From Bacteroidia bacterium (GTDB lineage: Bacteria; Bacteroidota; Bacteroidia; AKYH767-A; OLB10): DNA of 64,000 nt. The stretch spans positions 496,001-560,000 of the forward strand of contig JBAOIA010000011.1 of assembly GCA_037045145.1 (NCBI GenBank), read 5' to 3'. Positions 17,777 through 26,450 of this stretch are shown piece after piece. Under the pieces are notes generated by a model, which searched no databases, had not been told where the DNA came from, and saw only the letters and a program-made list of their open reading frames with translations. How positions within the stretch are numbered: position 1 is the stretch's first letter; each line of letters opens with the position of its first letter. A program made the translations under genes and the position numbers.

Positions 17777-17881
17777 GTACAGAATGTAAGTATTGTTTTT
17801 TATTTACTTGTAATTCGGTAATGTTGCCGGTTTTACTAAGTGAATAGTCAAGAAATTATAAATAATTGGATAATAACATAA

Positions 17882-20038
17882 ATGACAGAGTTTTTTAATC
17901 AACTACTTCACGAAATTGAGCGACCACTTACCAATCCGGTACTGATTTTTTCTTTGATTTTATTTATCATACTGCTTTCTCCTATTTTGCTGAGACGATT
18001 GAATATTCCCGGTATCATCGGACTCATCATTGCAGGAGTAATTATCGGGCCACATGGTTTATACATTCTCGAAAAAAATTCAGCCATCAATCTGTTTTCA
18101 ACAATAGGTTTGCTGTATATTATGTTTATAGCAGGCCTGGAGCTTGACCTGAATGAATTTAAATCACACCGCAACAAAAGTTTGGTGTTTGGTTTTTTTA
18201 CCTTTATCATCCCTTTGGGTATTGGCTTTCCTGTTTGTCATTATTTTTTGAATTATGATTTTAATGCAAGCTTTCTGACTGCAAGTATGTTTGCAACACA
18301 TACACTTGTGGCCTATCCCATTGTCAGCAAGTTTGGTGTATCAAAAAATCAGGCTGTTGCCATTACTGTTGGTGGAACCATTTTAACAGACACTGCTGTA
18401 CTGATTATTCTGGCAGTTATCATGGGCAATAGTCAGGGTAATTTAAATCAGGAATTCTGGATTCGTTTAGGTGCATCGCTGATTATTTTTTCTGCAATTA
18501 TGTTTATTGTTGTACCTCGTATTGCCAAATGGTTTTTCAGAAAACTGGAAAGTGAAAAACACTCACATTATATTTTTGTACTATCTGTAGTGTTTTTTGC
18601 AGCCTTTCTTGCAGAGGTTGCAGGCGTTGAACCGATAATAGGAGCCTTCGTTGCAGGTTTGGCATTGAATAAACTGATCCCCCACTCATCAGCACTGATG
18701 AACAGAATAGAGTTTATTGGAAACTCTTTGTTTATTCCATTTTTCCTGATCAGTGTAGGTATGCTGGTTGATGTAAGCGTTATCATGAATGGCCCTACTG
18801 CACTCATCATTGCAGCTACATTGACAATTGTTGCGGTAACCGGCAAGTGGCTTGCAGCTTTTCTGACACAAGTTATTTTTAAATTTTCATCATCGCAGCG
18901 ACAGCTTATTTTTGGCCTTAGCAATGCACATGCAGCTGCTACACTTGCTGTTATTTTAGTGGGGTATAAAGCAGGCATTCTTGATGAGAATATTCTTAAT
19001 GGTACAATTATCCTTATTTTGATTACATGTATCATTGCTTCATTTGCAACAGAACGAGCCGCAAAAAAAATTATAGTAGAAACAGAAGACGACAGTAGTG
19101 ATCTTTTTAAAAACAATAGTGCCTCAAACGAACATATTTTGATTCCTGTTGCCAACGTAGGCAAAATGGAAAGGTTGTTGGACTTTGCAATTTTAATAAA
19201 GGATAAAAAATCTGTTAACCCGGTGTCAGTACTTTCAGTAGTTTCTGACAATAGCGAGGCCGAAAAAAATATTTTGAAAGCAAAAAGTAAATTAGAAGGT
19301 TTTGTTAGACAAGCATCAGGAACAGAAACAAAGGTTAATGTAATTACTACAATTGACCACAATGCAGCAAGTGGAATTACGCGTTGCTCAAGAGAGATAA
19401 TGGCCGACATCATTGTTTTAGGATGGCCACAGCGTTCAGGGTTTCTTGATAAACTTTTTGGTGTGAAAATTGAAAGTATTTTAAACAATACTGATAAGAC
19501 AACTTTAATTTGCTTTCTTGAAAAACCTCTTGAACTTCATAAGCGAATAGTACTTGCTGTGCCACCTCTTGCAGAGCATGAAAACGGGTTTGGTTTATGG
19601 CTTACTAAATTCGCAAAATTGGCGCATGAACTCAGTATTCCGATACATGCCCATTGTAATGAAGCTACTGAAAAGTCAATGAAGAAGTTTCTTAACAAAC
19701 AGAAGTTGTCTGCATCACTAAATGTTAGTTTGTTTAACGACTGGGATGACTTTCTGGTACTGGCACGAAATATTCATGCCGATGATTTCATAGTACTTGT
19801 TTCTGCCAGGCGAGGTGCAACTTCTTATACGAGTATATTGGATGGACTCCCTTTAAAAATAGAAAAACATTTTAGCGACAACAGTCGTGTGATAATTTAC
19901 CCACAACAATATGACGGTAATATTAATCTGGAAAACTACAGCGAAGTTTCAACAGAAACCTTAAACAGAGGTATTGAAGTGGTTCAGAAAATAGGAAAAG
20001 AAATTGGTTCTATGCTGAAGAAGAAAAATCAGGAGTAG
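17882..20038 (+). CDS. CPA2 cation:proton antiporter with universal-stress-like C-terminus
   Basis: 718 aa. Residues about 15-395 form 12-13 membrane helices of the Kef/NhaA-like CPA2 exchanger, with GGTILTDTAVL (ion-binding helix region), VEPIIGAFVAGLALN and SNAHAAATLAVILVG as family landmarks. Residues about 410-710 are soluble and contain two USP-like alpha/beta units (EHILIPVANVGKMERLLDFA and KRIVLAVPPLAEHENG). This fusion is common in Bacteroidota and is thought to link exchange to nucleotide or stress signals. Exchanges Na+ or K+ for H+; the ion is not determinable. Confidence 0.85.
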   Translation: MTEFFNQLLHEIERPLTNPVLIFSLILFIILLSPILLRRLNIPGIIGLIIAGVIIGPHGLYILEKNSAINLFSTIGLLYIMFIAGLELDLNEFKSHRNKSLVFGFFTFIIPLGIGFPVCHYFLNYDFNASFLTASMFATHTLVAYPIVSKFGVSKNQAVAITVGGTILTDTAVLIILAVIMGNSQGNLNQEFWIRLGASLIIFSAIMFIVVPRIAKWFFRKLESEKHSHYIFVLSVVFFAAFLAEVAGVEPIIGAFVAGLALNKLIPHSSALMNRIEFIGNSLFIPFFLISVGMLVDVSVIMNGPTALIIAATLTIVAVTGKWLAAFLTQVIFKFSSSQRQLIFGLSNAHAAATLAVILVGYKAGILDENILNGTIILILITCIIASFATERAAKKIIVETEDDSSDLFKNNSASNEHILIPVANVGKMERLLDFAILIKDKKSVNPVSVLSVVSDNSEAEKNILKAKSKLEGFVRQASGTETKVNVITTIDHNAASGITRCSREIMADIIVLGWPQRSGFLDKLFGVKIESILNNTDKTTLICFLEKPLELHKRIVLAVPPLAEHENGFGLWLTKFAKLAHELSIPIHAHCNEATEKSMKKFLNKQKLSASLNVSLFNDWDDFLVLARNIHADDFIVLVSARRGATSYTSILDGLPLKIEKHFSDNSRVIIYPQQYDGNINLENYSEVSTETLNRGIEVVQKIGKEIGSMLKKKNQE

Positions 20039-20052
20039 TGATTAATGCTTTA

Positions 20053-20559
20053 TTATTTCGATTTATAAACCGGAACGGTAGAACAAGGTTCGCCAAACAT
20101 AATACTTCTAACAACAGGTTTTAATTTTTGTGTCAGCAGCATATAGACAGCAGGAGAAAAATTTTCTTCGCCACAGCCTTTTATAACAATACGTTTGTTG
20201 CGATAGTTTTCAATATTTATTTTTTCTATTGCATCATTGGTTAACTTTTCCTTGAGTTGAATGGTGTTACCAAAAAAGATGGTGGAGGCATGCAGGTGTA
20301 ATGCTTCGCTAACGAGCATATATGCCCAGGTTGGAATAATGGCGTCAACAGAGCAGTAAACAGCAACGGCAGCTCCGTCATACTGCTGCCAATTGTGTTG
20401 TCTGATATGCTCTCTGAAATCTTTTTCTTTAAGAATTAATTCTTCAAATAACCATCCTTTAATGTCAAGTTCGGCTAATGTAGTGACAGGTATAAAATCT
20501 TTTGGATCTATCTGTAAAATTCCACTGTCGGCCACACGGTTTTTAATTTCCTGTTCCAT
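20053..20559 (-). CDS. DUF2480 family protein
   Basis: About 168 aa, cytosolic. The opening KNRVADSGILQIDP and the block GWLFEELILKEKDFREHI...WQQYDGAAVAVYCSVDAIIPTWAYML are typical of DUF2480, a Bacteroidota family encoded with SUF iron-sulfur assembly genes. Conserved Cys residues (KGCGEE) could bind metal. The start is set at MEQEIKNR (20559), 2 bases after the sufT-like stop; an ATG at 20568 would overlap that gene. Function unknown, Fe-S link inferred from the neighbour. Confidence 0.8.
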   Translation of the reverse strand: MEQEIKNRVADSGILQIDPKDFIPVTTLAELDIKGWLFEELILKEKDFREHIRQHNWQQYDGAAVAVYCSVDAIIPTWAYMLVSEALHLHASTIFFGNTIQLKEKLTNDAIEKINIENYRNKRIVIKGCGEENFSPAVYMLLTQKLKPVVRSIMFGEPCSTVPVYKSK

Positions 20560-20561
20560 GA

Positions 20562-20876
20562 TTACCACATTCCAAGTTCCATACGTGCCTCTTCGCTCAT
20601 CATATCTTTATCCCATGGCGGATCAAAAGTCAGTTCAACTTTTGCATCATTTACATCAGGAATACTTTTTATTTTTTGCTCAACTTCCAAAGGCAATGAT
20701 TCTGCAACAGGGCAAGCAGGTGAAGTCAGGGTCATCTTTACGTGAACATCATTACCTTCAATAATCTTTACTTCGTAAATCAGTCCCAGTTCATAAATGT
20801 CAACCGGAATTTCCGGATCGTAACAGGTCTTTATTGTTTCAATAACCCTGTCATATAATTCTTTTGGCTCTTCCAT
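20562..20876 (-). CDS. sufT: DUF59/MIP18 family Fe-S assembly protein (SufT-like)
   Basis: 104 aa, complete MIP18/DUF59 domain: DPEIPVDIYELGLIY at 20-34 and TSPACPVAESLP around the conserved Cys (C55). Such proteins help mature iron-sulfur proteins. In this phylum the gene usually ends a sufBCDSE cluster followed by DUF2480; here only the last two genes are present, so the suf cluster proper must lie elsewhere. Its -7 element ends 5 bases before the ATG, so the mRNA may be leaderless. Confidence 0.85.
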   Translation of the reverse strand: MEEPKELYDRVIETIKTCYDPEIPVDIYELGLIYEVKIIEGNDVHVKMTLTSPACPVAESLPLEVEQKIKSIPDVNDAKVELTFDPPWDKDMMSEEARMELGMW

Positions 20877-20881
20877 AAGTG

Positions 20882-20889
20882 CAAATTTA
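20882..20889 (-). promoter_or_regulatory. -7 element of the sufT-DUF2480 operon
   Basis: TAAATTTG on the minus strand, an exact TAnnTTTG. Only 5 bases separate it from the start codon at 20876, so transcription should begin at or next to the A of ATG. Confidence 0.5.
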
Positions 20890-21038
20890 ATGGATTTATT
20901 GTTGTCTTGATTTTATTGCTGATTTAGCCCGATTATACATTCATAAAAATATTCAAAGTAAATTCATGCAATACATCAATAATTATCTCATATTTGAAAC
21001 AATATAAACAGATAATAGATTAATAAAAAACAAATATT

Positions 21039-21443
21039 ATGAAACAATTTTTGATCGTTCTCTTTACAGTTGGTCTTTCATTATCATCATCGGCACAGCA
21101 AAAAACAGTTTTGGAAGCCAATGAAAAAGCTGCTATAATCAGTTTTGAAAAAACAGAATATAATTTCGGAAAGATTAAAGAAGGAGACAAAGCAGAACAT
21201 GTTTTTCTTTTTAAAAACACCGGCAACACACCTTTGATTGTAACAGACGTGACCGTTACCTGCGGATGTACTGCTGCCGAAAAGCCCGATGCACCCATTA
21301 TGCCCGGCAAAGACGGAAAAATTAAAATTGTTTTTAACTCTGCCGGTAAAGTTGGATCTCAAAACCGTACGATAACGGTTAGCACGAATGCAAAAAATAA
21401 AATTACATATTTGAAAATGATGGGAGAAGTGAGTGAAAAATAA
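21039..21443 (+). CDS. Secreted DUF1573 domain protein
   Basis: 134 aa: signal peptide ending SSSAQ, then one Ig-like DUF1573 domain with the hallmark phrases FGKIKEGDKAEHVFLFKNTGN and TVTCGCTAAEKP, followed by PGKDGKIKIVFNSAGKVG. The family is abundant in Bacteroidota and probably periplasmic; function is unknown. Monocistronic, convergent with prfB (15-base gap). Confidence 0.85.
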   Translation: MKQFLIVLFTVGLSLSSSAQQKTVLEANEKAAIISFEKTEYNFGKIKEGDKAEHVFLFKNTGNTPLIVTDVTVTCGCTAAEKPDAPIMPGKDGKIKIVFNSAGKVGSQNRTITVSTNAKNKITYLKMMGEVSEK

Positions 21444-21458
21444 TTTCTGTTAGAACAG

Positions 21459-22548
21459 TTAAACTCTTTCACCAAACTCCATCAAAAAAGCTTTCATAAA
21501 TTCATGGAGTTCGCCATCCATCACAGCTTGTACGTTTGAAGTTTCACAATCTGTACGTAGGTCTTTCACCATTTTATATGGATGAAAAACATAGCTTCTT
21601 ATTTGAGAGCCCCACTCAATTTTTTTCTTACCTGCTTCTGTTGCTGCTTTAGCTTCATTACGTTTGCGGAGTTCAAGTTCGTAAAGTTGTGAACGCAACA
21701 TTTGCATGGCGCGCTCTCGGTTACCGCTTTGCGATCTTTCTACCTGACACACAACAACAATGCCTGTGGGCAAGTGTTTGAGTTGAACTTTTGTTTCAAC
21801 TTTATTTACGTTTTGTCCGCCTGCACCTCCTGAACGGGAAGTCTGCATTTCAATATCGGCATCTTTTATTTCTATTGAAATAGTATCGTCAATCAGCGGA
21901 TAGGCAAACACACTGGCGAAAGAGGTATGACGTTTTGCATTGGAATCAAATGGAGAAATGCGCACCAAACGATGTACACCATTTTCGCTTTTTAAATAGC
22001 CATATGCAAAATCGCCTTCTATTTCTAAGGTTACAGATTTTATTCCTGCAACATCACCATCTTGTCTGTCAATTTCGTTTATGCGGTAATTCATACGTTC
22101 AGCCCAGCGTATATACATACGCATGAGCATAGATGCCCAGTCGCAACTTTCTGTTCCTCCGGCCCCTGCATTTATTGTGAGTACTGCACTCAATGCATCT
22201 TCTTCACCACTGAGCATGTTTTTAAATTCAAGCTCTTCTAATGATTTTTGAACAGATGTATATTGTTCTTCTACTTCCTGTTCTGAAGCATCGCCAGTTT
22301 TTGAAAAATCGAATAATACACCCAAATCATCAACCGCTTGCTGTACGGAAGCAAATGTGTCTGTCCAGTTTTTTTTTAGCTTGATGGATTTTAATATCTG
22401 CTCTGCCCTTGTCGGGTTGTTCCAGAAATCAGGTGCATGGGTAAGTTGTTCTTCTTCTTTTATTTTCAGGAGTTTGACATCAATGTCAAAGATGCCCCCT
22501 CAAAGCGTCAACGCGCTCTTTACATTCTGTTAATTGTTCTTGTGTCAT
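21459..22548 (-). CDS. prfB: Peptide chain release factor 2, expressed by programmed +1 frameshift
   Basis: Terminates translation at UGA and UAA. The gene is in two frames. The first runs from ATG at 22548 for 20 codons (MTQEQLTECKERVDALRGHL) to a UGA at 22486-22488. Slipping forward one base on CUU (22489-22491) reads GAC and continues to 21459, giving 362 aa, close to the E. coli length of 365. The recoding site AGGGGG-CAT-CTT-TGA-C at 22485-22500 has the classical SD-like element, spacing and slippery codon. SPF (about 198-200) recognises the stop and GGQ (about 243-245) catalyses release. Release factor 2 thereby senses its own level at the in-frame UGA. Reading only the downstream frame would miss the first 74 residues. 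Confidence 0.95.
22485..22500 (-). promoter_or_regulatory. prfB programmed +1 frameshift site
   Basis: Minus-strand AGGGGGCATCTTTGAC: SD-like AGGGGG (22495-22500), 3-nt spacer, slippery CTT (22489-22491), in-frame TGA (22486-22488) followed by C, the weakest UGA context. Spacing is identical to the E. coli element. Confidence 0.95.
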
Positions 22549-22592
22549 ACGGGCTGCGAATTTACGAATTATTGCTTTCAGGTATTTACAAA

Positions 22593-22967
22593 CTATGTTG
22601 TTTTCATCAGTTTATAAGCCTTGGCAACATCAAAAATCATAAATATAAAATAGGCCATCAAAAAACTAACTGCAAAGGGTATAGCTGTATCAGGGTTTAA
22701 AAACATATAGCTTACAATAATTGTAAGCATCAGAAAAAGTTTTAATGCCGTAGATGCCATAAAAAAACGGATGGACTCATTGCCTTTACTCTTGGTTAGT
22801 CGCAAATAATGAATAACAGAAAAAAGTGCAAAGAAGAATATTCCGCATTTCCACCATGATGGATAGAAACGAGAAGCCAGAAAATCTTTCATCAAATAAT
22901 AAAGTAGAATGTACAGCAGGGTTATGCCGGCAAGTTGTAAAATGTAGGTGATGAAACCTTTGCTCAT
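22593..22967 (-). CDS. Small AtpI-like membrane protein
   Basis: 124 aa with four predicted membrane helices (about 7-25, 38-56, 69-90 and 98-116). It overlaps the stop of the atpZ-like gene by 4 bases (ATGA). In many Bacteroidota a similar protein sits between atpZ and atpB, where it may help F1Fo ATP synthase assembly. No sequence motif proves this; the call rests on position and topology. prfB follows 44 bases downstream in place of atpB. Confidence 0.55.
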   Translation of the reverse strand: MSKGFITYILQLAGITLLYILLYYLMKDFLASRFYPSWWKCGIFFFALFSVIHYLRLTKSKGNESIRFFMASTALKLFLMLTIIVSYMFLNPDTAIPFAVSFLMAYFIFMIFDVAKAYKLMKTT

Positions 22968-23197
22968 TTTTTCTTATGTAAAAAATCTTTAAGTGTTAAA
23001 TAAAGTGCAGATGCAACTGCAATTAAAGCAAAAGTAACAGTAAATACAGGAATTTTGTTTTGGCAATATTTGTCTAAACGGTAGCCTCCATAAGTACCAA
23101 TAAACATGATAGCGCCCATTTGAAATCCCATGGACGCATACTTGGTATAATCTTTAAGCTGATTTTTCCTGGAGTTTAGCTTCTGATCTTTCGACAT
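22964..23197 (-). CDS. atpZ: AtpZ/AtpI family protein
   Basis: 77 aa: a basic N-terminus (KDQKLNSRKNQLKDYTKYASMGFQMG) then two membrane helices with the family motif GTYGGYRLDKY between them. AtpZ proteins are small subunits at the head of atp operons, linked to Mg2+ transport and ATP synthase assembly. The start overlaps the bactofilin gene by 44 bases; a start at 23131 would remove the overlap but lose the family's basic N-terminus. Confidence 0.75.
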   Translation of the reverse strand: MSKDQKLNSRKNQLKDYTKYASMGFQMGAIMFIGTYGGYRLDKYCQNKIPVFTVTFALIAVASALYLTLKDFLHKKK

Positions 23198-23585
23198 TTT
23201 TTATGTCTTTAACCATAGGCCCCATATTACAGTTGCCTGTAAAACTTGCCCCAACCTCAACAACTAATTTACCTGTGTTAATGTCGCCATTAATTTTTGC
23301 AGTAGCCTTTAGAAACAACATTTCAGTAACGGTAGAAGTTCCTTTTATTGTTCCTGAAACATCTGCATTCTGGCAAACAATGTCTCCATCCACTACTCCG
23401 GTTGTGCCAACAACCACTTTAGCTTTTGAAAATACTGAGCCTACGATGTGTCCGTCAATACGCAAGTCGCCATTCGACTTGATTTCACCTTCTATTGAAG
23501 TTCCGGCAGCAATTAAGTTTATTGAGCCTGATGTAGTTTCACCGGGTTTAACGGTGGTGGTTTTGTTCTTCAAATTTTCAAACAT
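23154..23585 (-). CDS. Bactofilin (polymer-forming cytoskeletal protein)
   Basis: 143 aa. The core (about 20-125) is a right-handed beta-helix with repeated hydrophobic rungs: GTSIEGEIKSNGDLRIDGHIVGSV, VVVGTTGVVDGDI, ADVSGTIKGTSTV, LFLKATAKINGDI. Short disordered ends rich in Lys, Thr and Glu flank it, as in all bactofilins. Such proteins polymerise under the membrane and place cell-wall enzymes. Its own exact -7 element lies 29 bases upstream, and it leads the atpZ, AtpI-like and prfB genes. Confidence 0.9.
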   Translation of the reverse strand: MFENLKNKTTTVKPGETTSGSINLIAAGTSIEGEIKSNGDLRIDGHIVGSVFSKAKVVVGTTGVVDGDIVCQNADVSGTIKGTSTVTEMLFLKATAKINGDINTGKLVVEVGASFTGNCNMGPMVKDIKNVERSEAKLQEKSA

Positions 23586-23613
23586 GGTAAAAACTTTTAA
23601 TTATGTATTGCGG

Positions 23614-23621
23614 CAAAGATA
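23614..23621 (-). promoter_or_regulatory. Promoter of the bactofilin-atpZ-prfB run
   Basis: Minus-strand TATCTTTG (exact TAnnTTTG) with a TTTTG at 23640-23644, 18 bases upstream, in good -33 position. The best complete Bacteroidota-type promoter in the window. Confidence 0.6.
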
Positions 23622-23651
23622 AAAAATAAAAGTTATTAACAAAATCAAAAA

Positions 23652-26327
23652 TTACGGATAATTAATACGGTAGAAATCAAGGTATTTACTCAAATCCTTA
23701 TCTGTAATGAACTTGTTGAAATTTTTTTCTGTAATTGGAAAAAGGGTAAATGCATTTTTATCCATTCCTTCAAAAATGGTTTGGTCAGAATCCAGACCCT
23801 GAATATATTCCTTGCTTTGGGTGTGGTCTGGAAAAGAACGTACCATCATATAGTTCTTGTCATCAATTCTTAATTCAGATACATTCAGTTTTTTCTCTTT
23901 ATAATTTCGCTGGTTAAACTGATTTATTTTTTCTTTCAACGTTGTGGTATAAGGCAGCTCAGCTGAGAAAATAATGAGTACATTATGTGGTTTGTCAGGC
24001 ATAAACTCATAAATTGAGTTCAGCATTTTATTGCCTTCAGCAGTTTGTGTTGTTGCCGACTCACTGATGGTGGTATCTATTGGAGTAACGTTGTTCATTT
24101 TATCGAGGATTGCTTTTGCCAATATGCTTACTGAATCTCTTGGGTATGCAGCAACTATTTTTTTGAGTGAAGTTTCAAATTGTGGGCGAGGCTGCGTATA
24201 TCCAATAGCAAGAGCCTGAAGATAGGCAAACTTTGGAGCTAATGTGCCTCCGGGAAACAATGAGTCTGCTGCTGATTTACGCTCTATAACATCGTTGTAT
24301 TGACGATTGAGAAATGCCTTGTAGGTGTTTTCGTAAAACACCTGCATGATAGCGGTTTTGCGCTGTGCATCTTTAAAGTAATTTGGATTGGTTATGATAC
24401 GGGCATATTCCGAATCGCCATATTCATTCAGTATAATGTTTTTATAGTGTTCGGCTTTTTGTTCATCAAAAAGGGCAAGGTAACAACGATACAGATTGTA
24501 ATAAGCCGGTAGCTGATATTTATTACCCGGATAGCGTTTCATCATTTCTTCCAAATCATCTGCAGCAGGCTTAGGTTGTCCTAATGCTTCTTTATAAATG
24601 ATTCCTGTATTATAGTATGCTTCTAAAATTTTTGCATTACTTTCTTCTTTTTGTTGAGCCGTTTTTGGAATGTTGTTAAAATAAGCTTTTCTTCGGGCAT
24701 CACTGTTCAACTGTCTGATGCTGTCGTTTAGTGCTTTTTGTGCCTGCTCTAAACTGTCGGCTCGTGCTTGTGCTTCGGCTTCTTCTTCACTGCCAAAAGT
24801 TGCAATGGATTCTTTACTACTTCTGCGCCAGTTATCTTCGAGTTTTCTGTTACCCCATTTTTTGGCAAACTCCGAAAAACCAAAACTAATGGCACTCTGA
24901 TTATAAAAATACCATGAGCTGCCTGTAGAATTACCGGGCATGCCATCTTTTCCGGGTTGATTTTGAAATTGGCTAAACTGCATGTTTGACTGCTCTTCCT
25001 GCTCTTTGGCTTTGGCCGCTTCCTCCTCTTGTTTTTTACGCAATGACTCGGCCTCTTCTTCAGCAATGATATTGTCAATTCGTGAATATTGTTCTGTTTC
25101 TGAAAGTGCTCCCAAGGTTAGTAAACTATCCTCATGTGAAATTATATTCAGGTTTTTTATCAATCGCGACAGATTGTTTTTTTTATTCTGAATCAATGCA
25201 TAATCCGGATAGTCAGAAGCAATGTTGGTAGCCGCGCTGTCATAATATAATTGTGCTGCACGGAAGTCAAGTTTGCGGAAACTTATTTCTCCCATTTCCA
25301 GGTATGATATGCCTTTTTGATTGGTGTTGTTGGTACTTGATGCTACGGACTTCTTTAAAAACTGAAATGCCTCAGTAGTATCTTTTTCTCGCATAGAAAT
25401 TCCACTCAAAGCATAATAAATCTGATCAAGATAATCTTTGTTTTTTTCATCCTTCAACATCTTGTTCAGCTCATCTTTTACCTGTTGTGCATCGGCACTG
25501 TTTATATCAAATGAACGTGCTCTGTTGATTTTTGCATTAAAGGCCATTTCATACTCGGGATTCATCTTGATTACCTTACGAAAAATTGCAAAAGCTTTAT
25601 CGTTCGAATCAACTTTCTGATATATCTGTGCAAGAATATAATTGTAACGGATTTGGTCAGCTCTCTTGGTAGCCAGTTCCGCAGCCTTGGTTAATTGTTC
25701 AATAGCTTTGGGGTAGTTTTCTTTTTTCAGATAAAAATCTGAAGCAACAGCAGCAAAGAGAGGTTTGTATTTTGAAGGTAATTGTTTTTCATTTTTTAAA
25801 TAGTCGAGCATATATTCTGCATCAGCCATTTTGCCTAACTGCATTTGCGTTTGCATCTGCCAGATTAAGCCATCAAATCTTTTTGGATTGTCTTTATACG
25901 TAGAAGCAACATATTGAAAGGTCTCTAATGCAGTCCAGAAATCATGTTTAAGAAATTGTGCTTTCCCGATTATCATGTAGTTGTCCGGTATCCAGCGACA
26001 GCGTTCTTTGCCATTAATAAACATAGAGTGTCGTTGAATAACAATAGAGCTTTTCTTGATAGCTTCATCCATGTCCGGATAAATGGTTTTGGCTTTATCG
26101 TCAGTAGAATATTTAAAAACATCAAGCACACGGTCGTAATGATCAATATGTGTTGCTGCTAAAGTTTTTGTGCCTTCTTTCACTCTTTCGCGAGCATTAA
26201 AATAGCCGTTGTAATGTGCAGTAAGGTTATGATAAGCCCTGTTAATTACAGTGTTCTTTTGTGTTGAACATGCTGATAGAAACAGTGTAAGGATGATAAA
26301 ATATTTTACGTGATTGGATGATTTCAA
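23652..26327 (-). CDS. porW: T9SS lipoprotein PorW/SprE with TPR repeats
   Basis: 891-aa outer-membrane lipoprotein needed for type IX secretion and, in gliders, for motility (SprE). The lipobox is LSAC (C20). Right after it comes the family signature RAYHNLTAHYNGYFNARERV. TPR-like helices follow to about residue 400, then a charged low-complexity stretch (EEEAAKAKEQEEQ), more TPR-like helices and a C-terminal domain ending YLDFYRINYP. No ATG fits; the frame opens with TTG at 26327, directly before KSSNHVKYF. In the phylum it typically precedes bactofilin and atpZ, as here. Agrees with the T9SS cargo proteins in this window. Confidence 0.82.
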   Translation of the reverse strand: MKSSNHVKYFIILTLFLSACSTQKNTVINRAYHNLTAHYNGYFNARERVKEGTKTLAATHIDHYDRVLDVFKYSTDDKAKTIYPDMDEAIKKSSIVIQRHSMFINGKERCRWIPDNYMIIGKAQFLKHDFWTALETFQYVASTYKDNPKRFDGLIWQMQTQMQLGKMADAEYMLDYLKNEKQLPSKYKPLFAAVASDFYLKKENYPKAIEQLTKAAELATKRADQIRYNYILAQIYQKVDSNDKAFAIFRKVIKMNPEYEMAFNAKINRARSFDINSADAQQVKDELNKMLKDEKNKDYLDQIYYALSGISMREKDTTEAFQFLKKSVASSTNNTNQKGISYLEMGEISFRKLDFRAAQLYYDSAATNIASDYPDYALIQNKKNNLSRLIKNLNIISHEDSLLTLGALSETEQYSRIDNIIAEEEAESLRKKQEEEAAKAKEQEEQSNMQFSQFQNQPGKDGMPGNSTGSSWYFYNQSAISFGFSEFAKKWGNRKLEDNWRRSSKESIATFGSEEEAEAQARADSLEQAQKALNDSIRQLNSDARRKAYFNNIPKTAQQKEESNAKILEAYYNTGIIYKEALGQPKPAADDLEEMMKRYPGNKYQLPAYYNLYRCYLALFDEQKAEHYKNIILNEYGDSEYARIITNPNYFKDAQRKTAIMQVFYENTYKAFLNRQYNDVIERKSAADSLFPGGTLAPKFAYLQALAIGYTQPRPQFETSLKKIVAAYPRDSVSILAKAILDKMNNVTPIDTTISESATTQTAEGNKMLNSIYEFMPDKPHNVLIIFSAELPYTTTLKEKINQFNQRNYKEKKLNVSELRIDDKNYMMVRSFPDHTQSKEYIQGLDSDQTIFEGMDKNAFTLFPITEKNFNKFITDKDLSKYLDFYRINYP

Positions 26328-26450
26328 AACAATATGAATGTTGCGATATATATTAACTTTTTCCAGCGAAAATTATTGCTCGTTTAATTATTACGATATT
26401 TGCGCCATTAAGAAGGCAAACATAACAATACTTTTTTGTTTAAACAACGC

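Noticed and set aside
18568..19488. 306-codon minus-strand open frame inside the antiporter gene
   Set aside because: It lies wholly opposite the CPA2 gene; the translation is Ser/Ile/Ala biased with no motif, as expected from an antisense shadow of membrane-helix codons.
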